52,766 nucleotides of DNA from Anaeramoeba ignava (lineage: Eukaryota > Metamonada > Anaeramoebidae): positions 1-52,766 of the forward strand of contig JAPDFW010000045.1 of assembly GCA_028826165.1 (NCBI GenBank), in the 5' to 3' direction. This document shows positions 1 through 10,070 of this stretch, in pieces (position 1 is the stretch's first letter; each line of letters starts with the position of its first letter). The notes beneath the pieces were generated by a model. That model was not told the DNA's origin and did not search any database. It worked only from the letters and a program-made list of their open reading frames with translations. The position numbers and the translations under genes were made by a program.

Positions 1-254
1 TAATGATCTAATTTTGGAATTGAATTAATAATTGGAACATTTGGATAATTCCAATTTAATTGAATTGAATTTAAATAACTTTCATAATTTAAATTTTGAA
101 CAGAATCAATTTTTGTTGTTAAATTAATTTGATTTGAAGGATTTCCACAAATTTGAGATGGTGTATTACATGCTTTGATTTGAATTGAATAATCAACATT
201 TCCTAATATATCTGAATAAATTGTTATAATTAATTTGATAAAAAATATTTTCAT
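1..254 (-). CDS. Start of a probable secreted or surface protein with fibronectin-III-like repeats (3' end outside window)
   Basis: An open frame runs from an ATG at 254 down to base 1 with no stop (about 84 residues). The first 14 residues (MKIFFIKLIITIYS) could be a short signal peptide. The next part reads like the last strand of an FN3 domain (DYSIQIKACN, then CGNPSNQINL), followed by the opening strand of another (SIQLNWNYPNVPI). The frame is too short to fix the family. The start is uncertain: a possible acceptor (TTTATTCAG on the minus strand) lies just inside the frame, so an upstream exon may exist. The FN3 call is inference from a weak pattern. Confidence 0.4.
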   Translation of the reverse strand, partial: MKIFFIKLIITIYSDILGNVDYSIQIKACNTPSQICGNPSNQINLTTKIDSVQNLNYESYLNSIQLNWNYPNVPIINSIPKLDH

Positions 255-372
255 TAAGAATTATTATAATTAATATTATTAAAAAGAATAAAAATTGTTT
301 TCATTCTTTTTTTAGAAAAATGTTTATTTAAAATTTTATTCTATAAAAAAAAAGTTTTTATTTGAATTAAAT
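255..372. other. Short AT-rich spacer between two minus-strand genes
   Basis: This is 118 bases of A/T-rich sequence between the TGA of the small basic protein gene and the ATG of the FN3-like gene. It probably holds the 3' UTR of one and the promoter of the other. I see no other structure. Confidence 0.4.
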
Positions 373-801
373 TCATTTTTCAATTTTGATTAGATCTTGA
401 TTTGAATTTTCAATCTTAAATTGCATTTTCTTTTTTTGTTCACGATTTTGTTGTTTTTTCTTTTTTTGAATTGCTCTTAATCGTTGTTTAAGAATTAATT
501 CAGACATTTTTTGTTGATTTTTCATATTTGTGACAAGTCTTTTATTTGTTTTAATTTCAATTAAATTAACAAGTGAATCTTTTGCTGTCATTTTTTCTTC
601 TTTCATTTTATGTGTTTTTGTCACTTGTTTTTCTTCTTCTGGTTCTTCTGTCATTTGTTTTTCTTCTTCTTCTTGTTTTTGAATTGATTTATTAAATTTA
701 TCAACAAGAGTATTTAATTGTTCATCAAGAATTGGTTGTAATTTTTTCTCTAAATTTCTTTTATTACTTCTTCTTCTTTTACTTCTTACACTTCTTCCCA
801 T
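373..801 (-). CDS. Small, very basic protein, LLPH/DUF2423-like
   Basis: A 142-residue single-exon frame. Its N-terminus, MGRSVRSKRRRSNKRNLEKK, resembles the start of the LLPH/DUF2423 family (small basic nucleolar proteins beginning MAKSxRSK...). A Glu-rich stretch follows (about residues 44-60), and then a long Lys/Gln-rich predicted helix (about 95-130). The basic ends suggest RNA or nucleolar binding. The ATG sits directly downstream, on the minus strand, of a T-rich block with TTTCATTTTTT motifs, as in most genes here. The family call rests on the first 20 residues only; it may simply be a lineage-specific basic protein. Confidence 0.5.
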   Translation of the reverse strand: MGRSVRSKRRRSNKRNLEKKLQPILDEQLNTLVDKFNKSIQKQEEEEKQMTEEPEEEKQVTKTHKMKEEKMTAKDSLVNLIEIKTNKRLVTNMKNQQKMSELILKQRLRAIQKKKKQQNREQKKKMQFKIENSNQDLIKIEK

Positions 802-872
802 TTAAAAAAAAAAAGAAAAAAAATGAAATTAAAAAAAAATGAAAAAAAAATTTTTTTTTTTAAATAAATTAA
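802..872 (-). promoter_or_regulatory. Promoter-like A/T-junction block of the small basic protein gene
   Basis: Read on the minus strand, an A-tract runs into a T-tract (AAAAAAAAATTTTTTTTT, near 842-862). T-rich sequence containing TTTCATTTTTTTT follows, and then the ATG at 801. The same order occurs before most genes in the window. Its promoter role is inferred. Confidence 0.35.
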
Positions 873-1763
873 ATTATTTTAATTATAATTTTGTTAATTT
901 TTTTTAATTTCTTTTATAATTAATTTCTAAATGAATTTTAATTTAATTTTAATTTTAATTTTGTTCCACTTTTTGTTTCAATTTCTTTATAATTTGTTTC
1001 TAATTTGTTTCTAATTTCTTTCTAATTTGTTTCTAAATGAAATTTAATTTTAATTTTAATTTTGTTCCACTTTTTGTTTCAATTTCTTTATAATTTTAAT
1101 TTCAATTTCTTTCTATTTTGTTTCAATTTCTTTCTAATTTCTTTCTAAATGAAATTTAATTTAAATTTAATTTTAATTTTAATTTTGTTCCACTTTTTGT
1201 TTCAATTTGTTTCTAATTTGTTTCTAATTTCTTTATAATTTATTTCTAAATGAATTTTAATTTAATTTTAATTTTAATTTTGTTCCATTTTTTGTTTCAA
1301 TTTCTTTATAATTTTAATTTCTTTTATAATTTATTTCTAAATGAATTTTAAATTTCTTTCTAATTTAATTTAATTTTGTTCCATTTTTGTTCCATTTTTG
1401 TTCCATTTAATTTTTTTTTTTTTCACTTTTTGTTTCAATTTCTTTTCTAATTTTTGTTTCTAAATGAAATTTAATTTAAATTTAATTTTAATTTTGTTCC
1501 ACTTTTGTTTCAATTTGTTTCTAATTTTAATTTCTTTTCTAATTTATTTTAAATTTAATTTTGTTCCACTTTTTGTTTCAATTTGTTTCTAATTTGTTTC
1601 TAATTTGTTTCTAATTTATTTCTAAATGAAATTTAATTTAATTTTAATTTTGTTCCATTTTTTGTTTCAATTTCTTTCTAATTTGTTTCTAATTTGTTTC
1701 TAATTTTAATTTCTTTCTAATTTCTTTATAATTATAATTTTAATTTCTATTTTAATTTCTAAA
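873..1763. repeat. Degenerate ~100-bp repeats 3' of the NRPS gene
   Basis: About 890 bases carry no gene. The motif TTGTTCCACTTTTTGTTTCA (with TTCCATTTT variants) recurs in about eight clusters, near 961, 1062, 1184, 1280, 1375, 1495, 1560 and 1650. The clusters are separated by TAATTT, CTTTCTAATTTG and CTAAATGAA variants. Spacing is roughly 65-120 bases, so this is a decayed tandem array rather than an exact satellite. It separates the NRPS stop from the promoter block of the next minus-strand gene. Confidence 0.7.
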
Positions 1764-4700
1764 TTAATTTAATTTCATCGAATTTAAATAAAAAGTAAAT
1801 AATTCTTTTAGATCTTTTAAAGAATTAATTAAATATTCAATTTTTAAATTGGTTTTCTTATTTAAATATTTGAAATTCTCTCTTCTTTTCTTAAAAAAAT
1901 CTCCATTTTCATCAAATAAAAACCAAAAATTAGAAAGTGGATTTAAATCATCATCTTTTGAATTAACAAAAAATTTCCTCCATTCCTTATAAGAAAGAGT
2001 AGAAACTTGAAGAGAATTTGAATTCATAATTGAGATAATTTCATTCCAAGAAATTTTTTGAGAATTAAATAAATGAAAAACTTGACCAAATAAATCAGAT
2101 TGAATAGATAAAGAAACAATTGATTGAGAAACAAAATCAACAGGTAAACAATCTTCTAATAAATCTATATCAGGAGTAATTTTCATATGATAAACTCCCT
2201 TTATAAAACTAACAAGGAAATCTTTTTCGTTATAACAATTATTTAAAGAATCTCCCATAATTCTTGATGGTCTGTAAATTTTAATTGGAATCCCCTTTTC
2301 CTTTGCTTTCAAAATCAACAATTCAGAAACGGTTTTTGTTTGTGTATAACCTCCACTTGAATAAAGATTATTGTGAATATACAATGGAAATGCTTCATCA
2401 ATTTCTTCATAATCTTCCTCATAAACTGTCAAAACAGAAATTGTTGATATATAATTGATTGCTTTTAATTGATTCAAACACGATAACTTGATGATTTCTT
2501 TTGTTGAAAGGATATTTGAATTCCTCACTTTTTCATAAGGATAAATATAACTAACAGTTGCTCCACAATGATATATTAATGATACTTTTTTGGATAATTC
2601 GTTGAATTCATTTTCTTCCATTCCAAGATTTGTTTTGGATAAATCTCCTTCTATTGCTATAATTCTTTCTTTAAATTCTTCTTTCCAAATCAAATTTTCT
2701 TTCATTATTCTTTCAATTTTTTGTTTTCCATTTTCATTCTCATTTGCTCTAACTAAACAATAAATTGGTGTTTTTTGTTGTTCAAATTGTTTTAATAAAT
2801 CAAATAATAAAAATGAGCCAAGAAATCCTGTTGCTCCTGTTAAGAAAATACCATCTGGATTCTTCAATTTTTCCAAATCAAATTTCAAATCAATTTTCTC
2901 CAATTCAAATTTTAAATCTTCAGAAATTAACTTTTTTATTGTTGAATCTCCAAAATTTTCATTATTTTCTTTATTGGTAATAATTTCACTTTCTAAATTT
3001 TGAATATTATGAATAGAATTAATGTATTCAACCAATTTTCTTGGTGTTTGATTCATAAAGAATTGGTTAATTGGAATTTTCTCTTTCATTTCCATATTAA
3101 TTTTTGATTGTAAACTTAATAAGATCAATGAATTCCCTCCAAGTTCAAAAAAATTACTATCAAAAGATATTTCCTCAATTCCCAAGATTTTTTGCCAAAT
3201 TGAAATCATTTTCTTTTCCATTTCTCCCAAAATTTCTTGTTCAATTTTCACAATTTCCTTTTCATTAATTTTGGGTTTTTCCAATAAATTGTATTCAATC
3301 TTCCCATTTTGATTTAGTGGCAATTCATTCAAAATTACATAAAAACTTGGAACCATATATTTAGGAAGTTTATTTGAAACAAATTTCTTCAATTCTTCAA
3401 TCAATTTTTCTTTTTCCAAAATTTCTGGTTTTTTAGTAACAATATAAGCAGTTAAATAGCAAGAATTATAATCATTTTCATTAAAAGAAAACATTTTAAT
3501 TGCTGCTTGTGAAACATATGGAAACTCTTGAATAATTGATTCAATTCCTGATATTTCAATTCTATATCCTCTTAATTTTATTTGAGAATCTTTTCTTCCA
3601 AAAAATTCAACATTTCCTTCATGATTAAATCGAACAATATCTCCAGTTTTATATAATCTTTTCTCAGAATTTTTACTAAAAGGATTTGCAATGAATTTCT
3701 TCTTTGTTAAATCTGGATTATTTAGATATCCTTTAGACAATCCAATTCCTCCAACAAATAATTGACCTTTGATTTTAAATTTTAAATAAATTTTTTAGAT
3801 AAATTTTTTAATTATTATTTAATTATTATTTACCCCAAACACCAATAGGAACAGGTTGTAAAAATTGATCTAAAATATATAAATAAGTTTTTGCTAAAGG
3901 TTTCCCAATAAAAACTCGATCCGAATTCTTGTCACATTTCCAATAACTTGCATCAATCGTAATTTCTGTTGGTCCATAAGCATTATAAAATGAAACATTT
4001 TCAGGAAATATTTTGAAAAACTTGTTCATAATATCGTATTTAAGTGCTTCTCCTCCACAAATTATAATCCTTAAAGATTTCAACTTATCTTTGAAAATGT
4101 TGTGATTCTCTAGAAATACTTGAAGATAAGAAGGAACAAATTCAATCACAGAAACTTTTGTAGATGAGATAATTTCCAAAAGTTGAGGAATATCAAAATG
4201 AATATTTTCTGCTCCAATAACAACAGTTCCACCAACTATAAGTGGCCAAAATATCTCTTCAATACAAACATCAAAATTGATTGATGTGTAATTTAAGCAT
4301 TTTATCTTTTTCATTCAAGTTGACAAAGTTTTTGTACAGATAATAACCTTAAAGTTATTGCTTGGTGTTGGATCATAACTCCTTTGGGTTTTCCTGATGT
4401 TCCAGATGTGTAAATAACATAAGCTAAACTTTTCCCATCTATTTCTATTTTTTGCAGTATTTCCTCATAATTAATATTTTCTTTTTGCTCCCAAATATCA
4501 TTTGAATCAATATTGATAAAATTTCCTTCAAAAAATGAGAATTTGGATTTTGTTTCTTCATTGATAATAATTGATTTACACTCTGAATCCTTTATAATAT
4601 TTATCAATGATTCTTGTGGTAAATTAACATCAATAGGTAAAAAACAACAACCTGCTTTAAGAATTCCAATAATTGCTATTATAAGTGGTATTGAACGTTG

Positions 4701-7700
4701 TATCCCAATAGCAATCAAAGAATTTGGGATAATTTTATATTTGTTTATCAAATAAACTGCAAATTGATTAGAATTTTCATTTAATTGTTGATAAGTAATT
4801 TCCTTCCCAAGATAATTCAATGCAATATTTTTGGGTTTTTCTTTAGTAATCTTTTCAAAAATTTTATGTAAGAGTTTTTCATCTTCAGCAAATATTTTTT
4901 CTTTCTTTTCTTTGTTTAGCTTTTTATAATTAAAAGTATATAATATTTTTTCTTTTTCCTTTTCTGAAAGTAATGGAATAAAAAATATTGATTCATTTCC
5001 TTCATTTTTCACAATATATTCAATTAAATTTGTCAAATTATTTGCCATTTGTATAATTGTTTCTTTTCTGAATAAATCCACAGAATATGCAAAAGTGAAC
5101 GTGATATCTTCTTTATTTTGAGATTCACGATTTATTTCTTGGCATTCTAATGATAAATCAAATTTGGAACTTTGATAATCAGCATCATAAATTTCTTGGG
5201 ATTTCACATTTTTTAAATTAAATACACTTCTATCTTTTAAATGCTCATATGAAAACATTACTTGGAAAAGAGGATTATGTGAAGGATTATGTGCAATATT
5301 TAGTAGCCTCACAATTTTATCAAAAGGTAAATCTTGATATTTATGCGCTTCTTCATGTATTTTTTGAATTTCTCTTAAAAAAGAATTGAAACTCTGATTT
5401 GTATGCTCATCAAATTTTGTTATTATTGGAATTGAATTTACAAACAATCCAATAATATTTTCTGATCCTGAATAATGTCTTGATGAAAATGGAACTCCAA
5501 CAATAATATCATTTTGATTAGAATATCTATATAATAATATTTGGAAAACTGATAGCATAACTACAAACATTGTTGTGTTATTTTTTTCTGCAAAATTTTT
5601 CAATTTTTTGAATAATACTTGATCAATTCCAAATTCATAATAGGAACCCTTGAAACTTTGTTTTGTTTTTCTTGGGAAATCAAATGGTAAATTAAGATGG
5701 AAAGAAGATCCACTTAATTTTTGTTTCCAATATTCAAAATATTTGTTCATTTTTTCTGATTTGAACCAATTTTTTTGAGAGAGAATAAAATCAATATAAT
5801 TTAAGTTATGATTTATTTCATTCAATTCTTCTTCAGATACAATTCCTTTTTTCTCCTTGTTTTCAATATAAAAATTATAAAATGAAGATATTTTCTTATT
5901 CATGATATCATGAGAAAATCCATCAAAAATAATATGATGAACACAAATTAAAAGTAGATGGTTATGACCATAATGACAACTTCCACAATTATCTATATTT
6001 TGTTTTTCATTTTCATTATCAATAATGCAAAATAATTTAACTCTATATAGAAAATCGTTGAATAAATCAAAATGTTTGCTTGATTCTTTTCGAATAATTT
6101 GATCAACTTCTTTTGAGGAAATTACACTTCTCTCGATTTGGAAATTTCTATTTTCAATAAATTCTTGGTAATAGTTATCATTTTTCATCAAAATTCTGGA
6201 TCCAAAAATGGGATATAATTTTAACAATTTAGTAAATGAATATTCTAAAGCTTCAATATCTAATTCACCATTTAATTTTATTGGTATTGAGATATTATAA
6301 TTTCCTGGTGATAATTCCTCAAGAAAAAGTAATCTCTCTTGAGCAAATGATAAAGGATAAGGTGATTCTACATTTGGAAATTTTTCAATCATAAATATTT
6401 CATCTTCAAAATTTTGGTTTTTAAAATTTTTAATCAATTCTGAAATTTCCATAATAGTTGGGAATCGAAATATAAGATCTATTGGTAAATTGATTTGGAA
6501 AATATTTCTAATTCTTGATGCAAATAGAAGAACTGATAAAGAGTGTCCTCCCAAAGAAAAGAAGTTATCATTAATTTTGCAATTATCAATGTGTAAAATA
6601 TCTTTCCAAATGCTTTCAATTTGTTTTTCAATTTCATTTCTTGGTTTGAATTCTTCTTTTTCATCATTTAATTCTTCATTTTTGGAAAATTTTAAATAGT
6701 TTGGATCTTGAGCCATCTTCATTAATTTCCCTCTATCAATTTTCTTTCCAACAGTTAAAGGAAATGAATCAAGAAATATCATAATTGAAGGAATCATTGC
6801 TTGATGTAATTTTGGTTTCAAATAATTTAAAATGTTTTTTTTCCTTTCCAAAAATATTTCTTGATTTTCTATTTTTTGTGAATCTTGAGAATAAATAATA
6901 AAAGCAACCAAAATTTGTTTTTCTTTTAAAAAGCAAACAACTGAATTAACGATATTTGGATGTTTATTTAATACTGTTTCAATTTCCATCAATTCAATCC
7001 TAATTCCTCTTAATTTAATTTGATTATCGACTCTTCCCAAAAATTCAATTCCTCCATTTTTCATAAATCTTCCTTGATCTCCTGTTCGATATAAAATCTT
7101 GTTTGAATCATCTTTCGAAAAAGGGTTTGGAATGAATTTCTTTTTGGTAAGCTCTTCTTTGTTGATATAACCTTGAGAAACACATTTTCCTGAAACATAA
7201 ATTTCACCAGGAGCAAAAATAGGAACAAGATTTAATTTTGAATCAAGAATATAAATGGAAGTGTGAGGGATAGTTTTCCCAATAAGTATTTTTTCATTCC
7301 TTTCCAATTTTGAGTCAATTCTATATGATGTAACAATAATTGTTGTTTCTGTTGGTCCATAACCATTGAATAATTTAATTGAATTTAGTTTCAAATCAAA
7401 ATAAAGATCCACAACATTTCTTTTCAATTCTTCTCCACCAGAAATTATTCTTTTCAAAGAAGATGCTAATCTATAAGCTTCTTTATTTTCCAAAAAATAT
7501 TTCAGGAAAATTTCCAGTAAAGATGGAACAAAATTCACTGTTGTAACTGAATGTTGCCAAATTAAATCAAAAATTAAGTTGATATCTCTAAATTTTGATT
7601 GAGGAAGAATCACAACTTCTCCTCCTGTTGTTAATGGAATGAAAATTTCTTTAATTGAAGTATCAAAACTGTAAGATGCTTGATGAAGAAATATTTCTTT

Positions 7701-9815
7701 CTCTCTTTCTTGTTCGTCTTGATTAATGCAATATGCTGTAAGTAAACTATCAATTCTATATGATAAATTTGAATGTGAAATCATGACTCCTTTTGGTTCT
7801 CCAGTTGATCCAGAGGTGTAAATAATATAAGCCAAATCACTAAGTTCATTACATATTTTTGGATTATCTTTACTGATGTGAGAGAGTTGTACTTTCTTCT
7901 TTTTTTGGGAATTTTCTGATATTTTAATAGAAAAATTTCCATTTCCATTTCTATAAAAATTATCCAAAAAAATTATGTAATTTACTGAATTTGGTATTAA
8001 ATTGGAATATTTTTCAAAAGTTAAAATTGTATTAATTTTTGTGTCTTTGATAAAATAATTAAGTCTTTCTTGGGGATATATAGGATCTAATGCAACATAA
8101 CATGCTCCTGATTTTAAAACACTTAAAATTGCAATTATTAATTCAAATGAACGATCAAGACAAATTCCAACAAAAGTATTTGGTTTTACTTGGCAATAAT
8201 CTCTTAAAAAATGAGCCAATTTATTTGATATTTTATTCAAGTTTTTGTAGGTTATCGATTGATTTTGATAAATTAAAGCAATTGAATCAGGTTGTTTTTG
8301 GACTTGAGCTTCAAATTTTTGAAAAATAAAAAATTGATTTTGAGATAAATTTGTTGAATAATCAAAATTTGGATGAATTGAATCATCAAATGTTGATAAA
8401 TATTCAGAAACTAGTAAATTTGGATTTTGTGAAGTGCTTGAAATCAATTTACAGTAACAAGTAATTAGTTGATTGATAAAGTCTAAAGAAAATATTGAAG
8501 TGTTATATTCCACACCAAAACAAATGGAATCATTTTGTTTTTCATAAATAAATGAAAGTTTGTTCATAATTTCTGCAATTTCTCCAGGATATGATTTGGT
8601 TTCAACATCTTCAAATTTTACATTCATAGCAAAATTTGTTGCTGAAAAAGAAACTGAGTACAAATTTGTTGCGTTAATTTGAACAAAATTTTCATCCTTT
8701 CTAAGTAGTTTGATTATTTCTGATAAAGGTAACCATTCAAATTCTTTTGTTTGAGTTCTCATGTTTTGATTTTGAGAGAGAAGATGAAGAAACGACAAAT
8801 CTTTTTTGAATTTTGATTTTAAAGGAAGATTATTAACAAAAAATCCAATCAAATTAGGGAAAATTTTCCTATAAAACATCCCACTTGAATAACCAACTGT
8901 AATTGTTTTTTGTTTTGAAAATTTAAAGAGTAAAACTTGGAAAACGGATACTAAATAGATGAATAAAGTTGTTTTGTATTGTTTAATAAAATTTTCTATT
9001 GAAAACATTTCTTGTTTGTTGATATGAAAATAAATCCGTTTTGCAGATTCTGTAAAGGAGTCTTTGTTGTAATGATAGCATGTTGGAATTTTTAATTCAA
9101 GAGAAGAATCCTTGAAAACATCTTTCCAGTAATTTTCTGCTGATTCAATTTTACTGGATTTTTGCAAAAGTTTTTCTTCAAATTTTAGATAATCTTCCAT
9201 TGTATTTCTTTTAGAATCCAAATTTAATTCAATATTTTGGGATTTTGGATCTGATTTGAAATGAGAATAAAGATTTCTTTTAGAATCCAAATTTAATTCA
9301 ATATTTTGAGATTTTGGATCTGATTTGAAATGAGAATAAAGAAGAGATAAATTATTGAAAAATAAATCTATTGAATAACCATCAATGATAATATGATGAA
9401 AACAAAAAACAATTTTAAATTGATTTTGGTTGAATTGAATAATAGAACAAGAACATAAAGGGAAGTTTTCCAAATTAAAATGATTATAAATTTTTGATTT
9501 GACAATTTTGTTAATTGATTTTTTTGGGTTTTTATTTTGATTTAAATTAATAATTTCAATTGGAATTTCTATATTTTTAGGATGAATAATTTGATAAATT
9601 TTATCATTTTCTTCTTTAAAAGTTGTTCTAAATGATTCTTGGTTTTGAATTAAATAAATCCAACTTTTTTGAAAACTTTCTAAATTAAATTTTCCATTTA
9701 TATCAATTATCCATGAAAGATTATATTTAGAAGTATTTGGATTTAATTTATAATCAATAAAAAGTCTAAGTTGATGAGAAGTTGAAGGAAAAATTTTAGA
9801 ATTATTCATTTCCAA
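1764..9815 (-). CDS. Two-module non-ribosomal peptide synthetase with terminal reductase (C-A-T-C-A-T-R)
   Basis: About 2,650 residues, starting at the ATG at 9815. Domain order is as follows. Condensation 1 has HHIIIDG at residues 140-146. Adenylation 1 has YIIYTSGSTGEPKGV near residue 662, GYGPTETT, and LGRVDNQIKLRG. Carrier 1 is FFSLGGHSLSV near 1087. Condensation 2 is HHIIFDG near 1290. Adenylation 2 runs from YVIYTSGTSGKPKGV near 1803 through AYGPTEIT. Carrier 2 is FFELGGNSLIL. The NAD(P)-binding reductase has FLTGATGFLGS and a YTQTK active-site pair. Catalytic and phosphopantetheine residues look intact. Exons are 9815-3834 and 3766-1764; intron 3833-3767 is GT-AG, 67 bp. The reading frame changes inside adenylation 2 at about 4311-4335, so the gene is broken or misassembled there. 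An N-terminal condensation domain plus a reductase predicts an N-acyl dipeptide released as an aldehyde or alcohol. No phosphopantetheinyl transferase lies nearby. Confidence 0.93.
9204..9341 (-). repeat. 69-bp in-frame tandem duplication inside NRPS condensation domain 1
   Basis: Bases 9204-9272 and 9273-9341 are the same 69-bp unit with one visible difference. The duplication adds 23 residues (LYSHFKSDPKSQNIELNLDS...), so residues 159-181 and 182-204 are near-identical. It lies 13 residues after the catalytic HHIIIDG, in a loop where length changes may be tolerated. Confidence 0.95.
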
Positions 9816-10070
9816 ATAAAATTAAAAAAAAATGAAAAAATGAAAAAATGAAAAAATTAATTTTATTTTTTTCTAATTCTGTTCTCACTTTAAAATTAAG
9901 AAGAAGAAAAAGAAAAAGAAAAAGAAGAAAAATTTAAAAAAGAAGAAAAGAAGAAAAATTAAGAAAAGAAGAAAAAAAATTTTTTCATTTTTTCATTTTT
10001 TTTCTCATTTAATTTTTTTAATTTTTCTTTTTGTTTATTTTCTTTTATTTTATAAAATTCAAATAGTGAA
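9816..10070. promoter_or_regulatory. Divergent promoter region between NRPS and RasGAP genes
   Basis: 255 bases lie between the two oppositely oriented ATGs. The NRPS side has three ATGAAAAA units on the plus strand (TTTTTCAT on its sense strand). The RasGAP side has an A-tract/T-tract junction at about 9970-9986 followed by TTTTTTCATTTTTTCATTTTTTTTC. The purine-rich AAGAAGAAAAAG stretch (9899-9969) lies between. There is no other coding signal. Confidence 0.5.
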
